15,153 nt of DNA from JBBIVB01 sp964567515 (GCA_964567515.1 CAZMMW010000017.1:1-15153), one strand, 5' to 3'; counted from the stretch's first letter, positions 1 through 8,897 are shown. Notes: a model not told the origin generated them from the sequence alone. Translations and numbers: made by a program.

Positions 1-53
1 AGAGCTCAAATGTAAATGTCTGAACAAGTGCCGTTTGGACAAAACAAAATAAA

Positions 54-60
54 AAGGAGA
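54..60 (+). promoter_or_regulatory. Strong Shine-Dalgarno site of the 336-aa gene
   Basis: AAGGAGA lies five bases before the ATG at 66 and fixes that start. Bases 1-15 could be the tail of an upstream reading frame ending in TAA at 13-15, but too little is visible to call it. No convincing -35/-10 pair is present in the 65 bases available, so the promoter is probably further upstream or the gene is co-transcribed with one outside the window. Confidence 0.8.
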
Positions 61-65
61 ACACA

Positions 66-1076
66 ATGAACGGATTCACAGAACAAGAGAAACAAGAGAT
101 TGAAGAAGCTCTTAATACTGCTCGTCTTAAAGCAATACAAGACGGCAAACCGGCGGATGAAGTAACGAAGTTAGCCGATCAGGCGACGGAAGCTAAAAAG
201 AAAGAGATTTTAGCACGATCGAAATCGGAACCTCAACCACAGGTTGATAAGAAAGCCCAGCACAAAACCGAAGCAGAAGCTAAACGTAAGGCAGATGAAG
301 AAAATGAACGTAAAACAGAGGAACGTCGCAAGGTCGAAGAAACTAAGCGTAAAAATAAAAACACAATGTTCATCATAATAGCGATCATAGTTTTAATAGC
401 ATTTGTATTATGGTGGGCAAAATCTTGCGAACCAACTCCGGTTAAGGAATCAAAAATATCAACAGATTCAACTATCATCGATTCCAGTCGAACTCCGACA
501 AATCTAGGGACTATCAATATTGTTACGCAACATATAATTGACTCGATTGCAGCAATGCAACCGATGAATCTATGGAATCTGATTGATCAATTAGATGGGC
601 AGAAAAAGGTATGGGATGCACAAGTAAACGCGGTACAAGGAGTAACCGGAAAATTACATCAAAAAGCAATGGCTCTAACCGGCGGGACTGTTGGGTCGCT
701 TCAAAATGTTTGGGGGCAAATCAATCAAATGTCACAACAACCGTCTACTACATTGTCTCCTACTCCTGAAATCCTTAATGAAATTTCCTCAAATGTAAAG
801 GAAATCAAAAAGGGCTTAAAGGAACACCGAGCCGGTGCACGAGCATCACATCAACAAGCGGCGGAGCAACGAAATCGTATTGAAAACAAAATCTATGATC
901 TTGATACAAAAATTACTTTAGCCAGGACTGAGTTGAAGAGAGCAAAAGAAGACCTTGAAACAGCTCTCAACTCTGGTAAAGCAAGCTCTAGTGATATCGA
1001 TAACAAAATGACGAACTTACAACTAAGGTTGGAAGGGTTGGAGCGTTTACAAAAACACCAACAAGTGAATAAGTGA
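66..1076 (+). CDS. Single-pass membrane protein with coiled coils on both sides (336 aa)
   Basis: No family recognised with certainty. Residues 1-50 form an alpha-helical segment. Residues 60-98 are a highly charged Lys/Glu/Arg helix. Residues 101-118 are one strongly hydrophobic membrane span followed by Lys-Ser-Cys. Residues 122-230 are a Ser/Thr/Gln-rich extracytoplasmic region, and 235-335 are again heptad-like coiled coil (LDTKITLARTELKRAKEDL is typical). Positive charge before the span puts the N-terminus in the cytoplasm. The first part is TolA-like in composition but not demonstrably homologous. Residues 19-51 align without gaps with residues 193-225 of the 1588-aa protein encoded by the next, convergent gene (13 of 33 identical). 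The start is set by a good Shine-Dalgarno site; the stop is TGA followed at once by a hairpin terminator. A membrane-tethering or scaffold role is a guess. Confidence 0.85.
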   Translation: MNGFTEQEKQEIEEALNTARLKAIQDGKPADEVTKLADQATEAKKKEILARSKSEPQPQVDKKAQHKTEAEAKRKADEENERKTEERRKVEETKRKNKNTMFIIIAIIVLIAFVLWWAKSCEPTPVKESKISTDSTIIDSSRTPTNLGTINIVTQHIIDSIAAMQPMNLWNLIDQLDGQKKVWDAQVNAVQGVTGKLHQKAMALTGGTVGSLQNVWGQINQMSQQPSTTLSPTPEILNEISSNVKEIKKGLKEHRAGARASHQQAAEQRNRIENKIYDLDTKITLARTELKRAKEDLETALNSGKASSSDIDNKMTNLQLRLEGLERLQKHQQVNK

Positions 1077-1094
1077 ATGGAAAAATTCCATCAC

Positions 1095-1130
1095 AAAAGG
1101 ATTACCAATTGGTAATCCTTTTTGTTTTTC
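1095..1130 (+). terminator. Intrinsic terminator after the 336-aa gene
   Basis: A perfect 12-bp stem (1095-1106 with 1111-1122) closes on the loop AATT and runs into TTTTTGTTTTT. It lies between convergent genes and may also slow transcripts arriving from the minus strand, although the minus-strand T-tract is short (CCTTTTG). It starts 18 bases after the TGA at 1074-1076, which supports TGA as a true stop in this genome. Confidence 0.85.
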
Positions 1131-1163
1131 TCTGATACTTCTAATTACACAAATTACGAAAGT

Positions 1164-4100
1164 TTATTTTTCCCCTAGCTCCTTTTTGGCTCTGTTAATC
1201 AACTCTCGTGCTTTGAGGTTTTGTTCAGATATTTCAGCCTGCTCAATGAACTTTTGTGCTTTAACTATTTGTTCAGGAGAAACATCTTCATACAAACCAA
1301 CTCTTGTTACGGTTGGTGGTTTAGGTGGTTCCGGACGAGATAAAATATTTTTTGCTAAACTCTCGGCTACTGTTTCACCTTTCGTGCCACCGGTGCCCAA
1401 GTGGCCACCGCATCTGGTATTTAATTCATTAAATAATTTTTGTACCGTGACGTCACGATAACCTCCGCCAAATTGTTTTTTCCAGTCTAACAAAGTCGCT
1501 CCGGTATCTAATTTTAACACCTTATCAATAGTGCCGTCAGGCAAGGTTCGCAAAGCCACCCCAATACCAGCTTTGGTTTCAAATTGGGTTTGTAAACCAC
1601 TAAGTTCAAACCGTTCCTGACGAAATATATACAAGGCCTTATTATAAGCTTGGCCTATAGCTTCTTTAGTAAAGGCATTTTTATTATCAAAAGTTATTTG
1701 TATATTTTTTCCAGTTAAGGGCGACTTAACATTAGTTACCCAAACATCACCATCGGTGGGACGACCAGTCTCTAACAAATTATTTAGCAGTTTGTAATCT
1801 ATAGCTTGCCAACCGGCCTGATGTAATTTTATCCCTTGTTCGTATAAATTATGTGCTTGAGTTTTGCTGATATCTGACAAATGGTCTTTTAAATAAACAC
1901 CCAAATCGCGATCGCGGAGCAAGGTAGGAGTTTCAGAACCAAATTTTTCTACTATCTGATGTAATAATCTGGAGGAAGATTCGCTTAAATTACCTTTACC
2001 ATCATAGGTGAAACATAGCACCCGTTCAATTTTTAATTTATCACCAGTAGCCCAATCTTTACCCACTGGTCCCAAAGCTTTATCAACTGACTTAATTCCA
2101 GCTGCTATTTCAGCATGGCCGTATGCCGCTCGATCAAAAAAATCTTCAGCTGTTTTACCGGCCACCTGATTATAGGTATGGAAAATCTCGCTCTTGTCTC
2201 CCACTACATAACTATCTGTTACTCCATCACCGTCAGTATCCATTGCATATAAATGTACGTCCTTGGATAGTGCAAAATACTTATCGGCGGTTATTTTAGT
2301 AGCCTGATTGGTTATTTCGGTAATGTGTGCACCCTTAGGCGCCCACGCATACTCACCTGTTTTACCAGCACCCTGAATTGATTCTATGGCTGCGCGAGCG
2401 ACTTGTGCCACACGGCTTTCCGCTTGCTGGACTAATGTATCTTTAGAAAAATCCTCTACCGCCATCTGCTGGCCAAACTTCTGTTCATAAAAACTTTGAT
2501 TTTTGGTTGTATAGGCATAGGCATCGGCTTTAGGAGTGACAACCTCTTGTGAATGACCTAACAGTGTATTCACCTTACTTTCAAAAACTGCCTGATCTAA
2601 AACTTTGAACGACTTGCCGTCCCAAGACATGACGTCTTTAAAATCAGCTGCTTTTAAGCCGGCTACATCATTGCCTTCAGCTAACTCTCTGATATTAGCC
2701 AGTGTGTTTTCTATCTTAGCTGCATCAGTAGCTGTAAAAATTTTGCCTTCTGGTTTATATAAATCTGCTACCACCCGCCGCAAACCTTGGTCTAGATAAT
2801 CAATATCTTTACCTTTACCTACACTAAACTCTATTCCCTCGCCAGCAGCTTTACGACCAAATAATACTTCCGCTGGCGGAACCTTTTCTTGGGGTGTAAC
2901 CTTCTCGGCTGGGGGAAATTCTTTGAGTGGCGGAGACTCTGTTGGTGGATGTTTACTGGGTGCTTGTTCTACTATTCCATGACCACCACGAAAATAGCTT
3001 ATTATGGCATAACCTAAGCTAGCAAAACCGGCAGCCATACCAACACCAATTGCAGTCTGTTTAATCAATTTCCTTTTTTCTTGTGTTGATATATGACTAG
3101 CTCGCAGCTCAAGATAATTACCCAGTCTATTTTCTAGATTCTCTAATTCCTCATAGTTACCAAAACCATCGACCGTTAGAGTACCATCTCCCTGCTTTAG
3201 AGATAATAACAATTTATATTGATTATCTAATTTATCTTTACCTGCGCCGAAATTAATTTGTCCCTTTTCTAACTTTAACTGAGTATAATAAAGCCTAGCC
3301 CCTAAGCTGCCTAATAATTTATCTTTTTCTTCGCCTGTTTCTACACTATTTATCTTACCGCGCAATCTATCTATCTTATCAATAAGTATCGAGACATCAA
3401 CAAAATCTTTTTGAGCCGATTTGGCACGAAGTAAAGCCAGGGTTTCATCCAGTCTTTTTAATCCTTCTATATTTTTTGACCACTCATTATATAATTTTCG
3501 CAGTTGTCCACCGGTTTCACTGGAACTGTTTTCTAAATCAGAAATCATTTCTGGTTTTAAATCGCGTGCATCGTGGCCGGTCATCTCTTTAATTTGTGTA
3601 TTAATCTCTTCTACTGCCTTCCTAAATTCTTTTCTTTGGCCAACGAATTGATCTTCCTTTTTAGCCTCCCCGACTTTCTTTCCGCGGCGCATAGCTTCTT
3701 CTGCCTCTTTAATATTTTCACAAGCCCGTTTATATGCTAACCGACCGCCAATAATAGCAGCTGCAGCCGGAACTGCTACCGCTCCTAAAATAGAAGCGGT
3801 TAAATATCTCGTACCAGCCCCAGCCAGCATATAACCACCTCTTTCAAAAATTGTACTATTTAAAGCCCGAGACCAAACTTCATCAGAACGTATTTCTTTT
3901 AACTTCCTTTCCACTTCGGGGTGGGTATTTAAGAATTGATTCATCTGCACTTTTTGATCTATTTCTTTTACTGTCAAAAGTGAATTCATTGAAGAATCAA
4001 ATTTACTATCGAATAACTCTAATATTTCTTCACGTAATTTCTCATACTCATTATTGGCATCTTTAAATGCTTTAGCCTCTTTGGCAGATGCTCTCCCTAA

Positions 4101-5930
4101 AGACCACTCATAAGGAATTTTGCTAAATTTGGTAGCGACATTATTAAATTGCGTAATTTTTTCTTTCTCTTCTTCACTAAACTCTATGCCTTTTTCTTTT
4201 AATAAATTAGGAGAACAATAAAGTATTTCCAATCTGCCACCTTCTTTTATTTGAGCATCAAGACCGCTGGATTTAACTTGATCAACTAACTTTTCTAAAA
4301 TCTCACCGTGGCTATTCAAGCCATCGTGAGCTATCTGCTCGGCTGTTAATTTTTGCTCCTTGGCTACATAATATTTCTTTAAAGCGCCACGCCACATCCT
4401 CTTAAGCCAACCCTGCTGTTCTTGTTGTAAATTATAATTATCTATAGCATCGGCCTGAATACGAGCTAGGGTAAGCTGCTGCAAATTTTCAAAAACTATA
4501 GCTTTTTGGCCTTCAGATAATTCCTGCCAACCAGCAATTGTTTCTAATTCTTCTTTCTTGATATTAAATGACTCTGTGAAATCAAACTTTTTCTTAGCAT
4601 CAACTTTTTCTTTTTCTTCCTTTTCAGGTTCTTTGCTCTTTTTATCTACTTCTTCTTTGGTATCAATTTTCTTTTTTTCTTGATCTTCTACTTCTTTTTT
4701 CGGAACAGAAGTTTTGACGACGGCCTCTAATCGCTCCTTCTTTAATAAATTTAATTTTTCACGCAAGGCTTCTATCAACTCCTCTGGTCGTTTTTTACTA
4801 ACATCTTCTTTAGAAAAACCAAATCCTCGACATACCATCGTTAGGTTTGCTCCTACTGACAGATTCTTACCTCCACGATCATAATCGTAAATAATTTTTT
4901 CAGCTAATTCTTCCAATTGTTCTTGACCCAAAAGCGTCTCTACTGATGGAGTCGCTTTTGGTGGTGATGCGCCTTCTTTTTCTTCTTTTCCTACTTTATC
5001 TTTTAATATCTGTAAAATTTCTATCGCATCCTCTTTTTCTATCTCTTCATCAGTAAAACCATAAGCTTTTAACACATCGCGAGAACGCCGAATAATAACC
5101 AAAGGCACACCACCCTCGTTAAAATCTTTAATAATCTGTTCGGCCTGATTTTGTATTTCAGAAGCAACGGGCGGAATCGTTTCTACAGTAACTGGTGGTT
5201 GACTTTCTCCTACTGCTGGAAAATCAACACCGCTAGCCGTCTCTTGTTCCGGCTGTCTAGTCAAAATTTCTTGCTTCTTAACTGCGCCTGCTTTTTCCCC
5301 TGCTTCCATTGCCTCCTCTATAGGTTTCTCCTCATCCAACGCTTTATTAAAAGCATCTTTACGTACTTGGTCTATAATCTCATTTTGCTCTGGTTCTAAT
5401 ACCGCTTCCGTCTCCGGCGGTTTTTCATTCTCGTTTTTAGATGACAATGCTTCCGGCTCTGTCTTAATTTCGGCAACTAGTGGTGGTTCTGAAGTAACTT
5501 CCGTGGCTGTTTTTTTAACTTCGGGCACTGTTTCTGGAGCTGTTTGAACTGCTTCTAGAACTGCTGTGGTTTCTGATCCTCCTGAAACTTTTTGTACTTC
5601 TAACTCTGCTACCTTTTGTTCCTGCGCCACCTGATCTTCTATTCTTTCCGCTTCACTTTGAGTCGTCCTTAATTCCTGCTGCGCGCTTTTAGATAAAGAA
5701 TCAGTCTGTGCTCCTAAATTTTCTGCCACTGCCTTAACATCTAATTTCTTTTTAGTTTCTCTTAAAAAATCAAAAAAATCGCTGGCGGTAGATTTAATTC
5801 TCTCCAAAGCGCTCTTGGCGGCTGTTTCAATAGTTTCACGTCTTAAGACTCCTGCATCAATCTTGTTCTTTTCAACGTCAAGATTGCCTCCCTCTGGTTT
5901 ATTTAATTTTTGATCTTCTTGCTCTGGCAT
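1164..5930 (-). CDS. Giant membrane-spanning coiled-coil protein with Ca-type loop (1588 aa)
   Basis: No assigned family. Order seen: residues 1-260 acidic, low-complexity, helical; 193-225 a helical motif shared with the 336-aa protein; 263-313 and 343-393 two copies of a ~51-residue repeat (about 16 identities, ungapped); 400-455 a Lys/Glu linker; 455-698 a mostly helical domain; 699-730 a long Ala/Gly-rich hydrophobic segment with a central Pro that may be a membrane hairpin; 733-956 helical; 957-979 a clear membrane span preceded by KRKLIK; 989-1020 a Pro-rich linker; 1020-1588 a large C-terminal region with a DTDGDGVTD loop (1231-1239) of the thrombospondin-3/dockerin calcium type. The positive-inside rule at span 957-979 suggests that the C-terminal 600 residues face outward and residues 1-956 inward. 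It is last in a minus-strand gene cluster. There is no Shine-Dalgarno site before the ATG; the leader is AT-rich. An envelope-structure role is inference. Confidence 0.88.
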   Translation of the reverse strand: MPEQEDQKLNKPEGGNLDVEKNKIDAGVLRRETIETAAKSALERIKSTASDFFDFLRETKKKLDVKAVAENLGAQTDSLSKSAQQELRTTQSEAERIEDQVAQEQKVAELEVQKVSGGSETTAVLEAVQTAPETVPEVKKTATEVTSEPPLVAEIKTEPEALSSKNENEKPPETEAVLEPEQNEIIDQVRKDAFNKALDEEKPIEEAMEAGEKAGAVKKQEILTRQPEQETASGVDFPAVGESQPPVTVETIPPVASEIQNQAEQIIKDFNEGGVPLVIIRRSRDVLKAYGFTDEEIEKEDAIEILQILKDKVGKEEKEGASPPKATPSVETLLGQEQLEELAEKIIYDYDRGGKNLSVGANLTMVCRGFGFSKEDVSKKRPEELIEALREKLNLLKKERLEAVVKTSVPKKEVEDQEKKKIDTKEEVDKKSKEPEKEEKEKVDAKKKFDFTESFNIKKEELETIAGWQELSEGQKAIVFENLQQLTLARIQADAIDNYNLQQEQQGWLKRMWRGALKKYYVAKEQKLTAEQIAHDGLNSHGEILEKLVDQVKSSGLDAQIKEGGRLEILYCSPNLLKEKGIEFSEEEKEKITQFNNVATKFSKIPYEWSLGRASAKEAKAFKDANNEYEKLREEILELFDSKFDSSMNSLLTVKEIDQKVQMNQFLNTHPEVERKLKEIRSDEVWSRALNSTIFERGGYMLAGAGTRYLTASILGAVAVPAAAAIIGGRLAYKRACENIKEAEEAMRRGKKVGEAKKEDQFVGQRKEFRKAVEEINTQIKEMTGHDARDLKPEMISDLENSSSETGGQLRKLYNEWSKNIEGLKRLDETLALLRAKSAQKDFVDVSILIDKIDRLRGKINSVETGEEKDKLLGSLGARLYYTQLKLEKGQINFGAGKDKLDNQYKLLLSLKQGDGTLTVDGFGNYEELENLENRLGNYLELRASHISTQEKRKLIKQTAIGVGMAAGFASLGYAIISYFRGGHGIVEQAPSKHPPTESPPLKEFPPAEKVTPQEKVPPAEVLFGRKAAGEGIEFSVGKGKDIDYLDQGLRRVVADLYKPEGKIFTATDAAKIENTLANIRELAEGNDVAGLKAADFKDVMSWDGKSFKVLDQAVFESKVNTLLGHSQEVVTPKADAYAYTTKNQSFYEQKFGQQMAVEDFSKDTLVQQAESRVAQVARAAIESIQGAGKTGEYAWAPKGAHITEITNQATKITADKYFALSKDVHLYAMDTDGDGVTDSYVVGDKSEIFHTYNQVAGKTAEDFFDRAAYGHAEIAAGIKSVDKALGPVGKDWATGDKLKIERVLCFTYDGKGNLSESSSRLLHQIVEKFGSETPTLLRDRDLGVYLKDHLSDISKTQAHNLYEQGIKLHQAGWQAIDYKLLNNLLETGRPTDGDVWVTNVKSPLTGKNIQITFDNKNAFTKEAIGQAYNKALYIFRQERFELSGLQTQFETKAGIGVALRTLPDGTIDKVLKLDTGATLLDWKKQFGGGYRDVTVQKLFNELNTRCGGHLGTGGTKGETVAESLAKNILSRPEPPKPPTVTRVGLYEDVSPEQIVKAQKFIEQAEISEQNLKARELINRAKKELGEK

Positions 5931-5946
5931 GTTATTTTATTCTATT

Positions 5947-6020
5947 CGTCATCCTGAACTTTGGTGAAGGATCTCTTTATCTAATAATTGGGATTCTTCG
6001 GCTGAAGCCTCAGAATGACG
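5947..6020. repeat. REP/MITE-like palindromic repeat
   Basis: The ends CGTCATCCTGA (5947-5957) and TCAGAATGACG (6010-6020) are inverted repeats matching at 10 of 11 positions. Inside are a decayed hairpin around CCTGAACTTTGGTGAAGG and a small one, CTTCGGCTGAAG. The arrangement (GTCATtCTGA outer ends, CTTCGGCTGAAG inner arm) is the common intergenic palindrome found in many bacterial and candidate-phylum genomes. It sits between two same-strand genes, so it would fold in a polycistronic transcript and could affect stability or termination. Confidence 0.7.
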
Positions 6021-6066
6021 ACATACACGAAATGAATTTTGAGATGAGTTTAATAAAAATCTGACC

Positions 6067-6231
6067 CTATTCTTTGGCTTTAATGGATTTAGCTAGTTCC
6101 TCGGCTTGCGCTAATTCTACTTTGCGCATTGTTTCTTTAATTAATTTTTGAACATAAGTCTTGTGTTCAATCGCTTTTTGTTCAAAATCCTGACAAATTT
6201 GATCTAATTTTTGTTGATAGTCATCAGGCAT
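6067..6231 (-). CDS. Small charged helical protein (54 aa)
   Basis: A complete ORF runs from ATG at 6231 to TAG at 6067. The product is almost entirely predicted helix, rich in Lys, Glu and Gln, with one Cys at residue 13, and has no membrane span or signal. It begins three bases after the stop of the 108-aa gene on the same strand, which suggests translational coupling in one transcript. It looks like the small coiled-coil partners often found beside large envelope proteins, but I recognise no family. Evidence that it is real: tight operon packing, coding-like composition and no competing frame; against: its short length and the weak initiation signal (only TAGG upstream). Confidence 0.6.
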   Translation of the reverse strand: MPDDYQQKLDQICQDFEQKAIEHKTYVQKLIKETMRKVELAQAEELAKSIKAKE

Positions 6232-6234
6232 AAA

Positions 6235-6561
6235 TTAACCTAGTTTTTTAATATTATTTAAATATTCTTGACTTACTTCATCTAAAGTCTTAACCATCAA
6301 TTCCTGATAATTTTTAATATGAGAATTGAAAAATTTTACCTGCTCAGCTAAACTTGGTTTAGAAGCCAGTAGTTCAGCAAACCTATTTTGATCTCTATTC
6401 TCCAATTTTTCTAAAGACACCAAGCGTAAACGTTTTTCTATCTCTAACAATAGTTCTGCTTTAAGGGCCAATTGGTACTCGGACGGTAATTTGTCACTAT
6501 CTGATTTTTTTAACAAATCACTTAAATATTGATCTAAATAATTTTGATTAGTGGTTTCCAT
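6235..6561 (-). CDS. Small helical protein resembling DUF5663 (108 aa)
   Basis: This all-helical soluble protein has the pattern I associate with the candidate-phylum DUF5663 family: an N-terminal LDQYLSDLLKK helix, then a helix with ELLLEIEKRLRLVSLEKL, then an acidic stretch leading into FAELLASKP, and a C-terminal helix. The family assignment is from memory of its pattern and should be tested by a profile search. The function of that family is unknown. The gene sits 8 bases after the 767-aa gene and 3 bases before the 54-aa gene, all on the minus strand, so all three probably share a transcript. No Shine-Dalgarno site precedes the ATG (leader ends CAAATTT). A small adaptor or subunit of whatever the two large neighbours build is a reasonable inference only. 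Confidence 0.75.
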   Translation of the reverse strand: METTNQNYLDQYLSDLLKKSDSDKLPSEYQLALKAELLLEIEKRLRLVSLEKLENRDQNRFAELLASKPSLAEQVKFFNSHIKNYQELMVKTLDEVSQEYLNNIKKLG

Positions 6562-6569
6562 AAATTTGA

Positions 6570-8873
6570 TTACTTAACGACTGGCTGACGATTCTCTATA
6601 TACTTATTATAAATCCCTTTCCTGGCTTCTGACAAAGTTTCTTGATAAATATTCCGAATATCCCGTTGCTGCTCTGGCTCTCCCTGGACCTTGGCTTCCG
6701 CAGGCCAAGCTTGGTAAAGCTGGCGGCAATGATCAAGTATCTCGGTTTTTTGATCAGCTAAAATCTGATCTACTTTTGTTTCTAAATCTAAAAATTCTTT
6801 TAAATATCCCTGGGCTGATTCCACTTCTCCAGGAGCCACCTGATGCAAGATCTCTTTCAAATTAACCCGCAAAGGACTACCTTTGGATAACACCATCTTG
6901 CCTCGCACCGCAGTGCCTTGTGGCAATTTCCAATCTTTACTTAAATCAACCTCTCGCTTGACGGAGTTTACTTTAAATTCGTCTTTAAAAGGATCATAAA
7001 TTAAAACACCGTCATAGCCATACGCCTTAGCCCCTTCGTGTCCGGCTAAATACTGCTCACCTTTAGGCCACCAACCGGCCACCGAAACTAAGTATTGACC
7101 ATATTTGGTGTCAATTACCCGGCCATCAGCTTTGAGCTCCTCTGTTTTTTTCTTTAGGATTTTTTCAGCAAATCTAAAACGTTCAAATAATTTTGACTGG
7201 CCCCTAGCCAACGAGAATTTCTTGATCTCGTCAGAATTTAATTTTTTATCTAATAATCGGCGATAAACTTCTTGCCAAGACTTTTCTCTTATTGGCCAAT
7301 TATCTTCTTTTTTAATTTCATTACCGCCAACTGTTGGCCAGACCTCATTCACGTGTCTATATAAACTATCAGTGTCTGAAAAATATTTAACCAGCCCCCT
7401 AAGGTTAGTACCAGCGTTTTTAAACTGCTGATGATTGACAATTAAATTACCATGATCGTCATCTGTGGCTATTTCAGTCAAAACTCGCAACGCCTGATTA
7501 TTTTTATCAATAAAACCAGAAGCAGTTAACAGACGATAAATAATCTTAGCGCTAGAAGTTTCTACTAAAGTGCGCCCTCGGGAATGGTTATCTAAAAAGA
7601 TAGTGGTTTTTCCTTTTTCTTTATGTAAACGCACACCACCAACGCCACCAGTATCAATATTAGTAACTCCTTCTCGATAATGACCTGGCGCAACAGGTTC
7701 AGCGTTAAGCGCACCCAAAATACCAGCCTGTTTAAATAAAAACAAAGAGATCTTAGCGTCTAAATCTGTTTCTTTTTTAGGTTGCCAACCTTTTTCTTTG
7801 CTGTATTCCCAAGAACCGCTATAAACAAAATCCTGCCAAACCTCGCGTGTGGCTTCAATAAATTTTTGGTTAGATTCTTTTATATCTTTGGCGTTCAATT
7901 GATTGTACTCAAAGGTTGGCTGTTCAATCACCGCTCTGGTTAAAAACTCTTGTGCTGGATCATAACCTTCCCCCCTTTTCCCGCCACGACCGCGGTTTAA
8001 TTTATTAATAAAAAATTCTACTATTTTATCCCAATTACGTTCTACAATTTTTGGACGCAATTGTGCAAAGTCTTGATATTGTAAAGCTAAATTATTTAAT
8101 TTCTCTGTAATTTTTTCTCCTTTCTGTGTTAGTAACAAGCGACGCATATCATAAGGCTCCATGCCTTGAATATATAAATTTTCTAGATATTTAAAAGCCG
8201 GCGTTTTTTCAATCCAATTACCGCCCTCACGATTTTGTTTTACCTCAAATGCTGACCTGTCTTTTTTGTTAGTATTTACAAACTCCTCATTTATCTTTGA
8301 TACTTCTGGCTGGTAATCTTTAACATTAAGAGCAGTAACTACTGTTACCTCTGATGCTTTTGTTAATTTGCGATCACCTGTTGGTTGATCTGATCGTAAA
8401 ATTACTCCTGATTCCATCCTACCTTCTCCTTCTAAACCCTGCTCGTTGGCCGTCTGTAACATGTCTTTTATAAATTGTTCTCCGACTTCATCCGGACAAT
8501 CTACTGGTATTAAAAATTCTTCACCTTCATACTTATCTTGGTGTTTAGCGAAAAGATTAAGAAGTTTTGAATACCATGGATCCTGGCGCAATTCAAAAAC
8601 TCTATGTAAACGCTTCTTGGCCTCTTCAAAAGTCCCACCCTTACCATCATCAATTAGGATAGTGTTGAGTTCAACTTCTCCTGATGTTTTTTCTGAAGAT
8701 TCTACCAAAGGTATATTTTTGCTTTCCAAATCTAACTCTATAGGGAGCTTTGTTTTGTCATCAATAGAACCATCCGCCGGTCGCTGGGATATTTTTTCTT
8801 GCCGCCGGCGTTTTTGATTGTTATCAAATCTTAAAAGATTTACAAATTGTCGTTCACTTGATCCACCGCTCAT
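6570..8873 (-). CDS. Large soluble protein of unknown function with a possible DHH-like core (767 aa)
   Basis: No signal peptide or membrane span is visible; the protein is probably cytoplasmic. Residues 1-70 are charged and disordered (KRRR at 21-24). Residues 95-185 look alpha/beta. Residues 225-350 are helical. Residues 403-508 carry a string of features: IDTGGVGGVRL, then IFLDNH (425-430), then TSSAKIIYRLL (439-449), then TEIATDDDHGNL (466-477), then NAGTNLRGLVKYF. This order recalls the DHH phosphoesterase core (DHH motif, SSA-helix, later Asp motif), but the DHH signature reads DNH, so it would be a divergent or inactive member. That reading is an inference. Residues 585-670 look beta-rich with VAGWWPKGEQYLAGHEG; the C-terminus is helical. 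The gene heads the tightly spaced group 767-108-54 aa, followed by the 1588-aa gene. There is no Shine-Dalgarno site at the ATG. Confidence 0.85.
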   Translation of the reverse strand: MSGGSSERQFVNLLRFDNNQKRRRQEKISQRPADGSIDDKTKLPIELDLESKNIPLVESSEKTSGEVELNTILIDDGKGGTFEEAKKRLHRVFELRQDPWYSKLLNLFAKHQDKYEGEEFLIPVDCPDEVGEQFIKDMLQTANEQGLEGEGRMESGVILRSDQPTGDRKLTKASEVTVVTALNVKDYQPEVSKINEEFVNTNKKDRSAFEVKQNREGGNWIEKTPAFKYLENLYIQGMEPYDMRRLLLTQKGEKITEKLNNLALQYQDFAQLRPKIVERNWDKIVEFFINKLNRGRGGKRGEGYDPAQEFLTRAVIEQPTFEYNQLNAKDIKESNQKFIEATREVWQDFVYSGSWEYSKEKGWQPKKETDLDAKISLFLFKQAGILGALNAEPVAPGHYREGVTNIDTGGVGGVRLHKEKGKTTIFLDNHSRGRTLVETSSAKIIYRLLTASGFIDKNNQALRVLTEIATDDDHGNLIVNHQQFKNAGTNLRGLVKYFSDTDSLYRHVNEVWPTVGGNEIKKEDNWPIREKSWQEVYRRLLDKKLNSDEIKKFSLARGQSKLFERFRFAEKILKKKTEELKADGRVIDTKYGQYLVSVAGWWPKGEQYLAGHEGAKAYGYDGVLIYDPFKDEFKVNSVKREVDLSKDWKLPQGTAVRGKMVLSKGSPLRVNLKEILHQVAPGEVESAQGYLKEFLDLETKVDQILADQKTEILDHCRQLYQAWPAEAKVQGEPEQQRDIRNIYQETLSEARKGIYNKYIENRQPVVK

Positions 8874-8897
8874 AAAAGTTTTGGTTAAATAACACTA

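Noticed and set aside
16..69. 17-codon ORF overlapping the start of the 336-aa gene
   Set aside because: Too short, composition reflects the A-rich leader and its Shine-Dalgarno site, and no ribosome binding site of its own.
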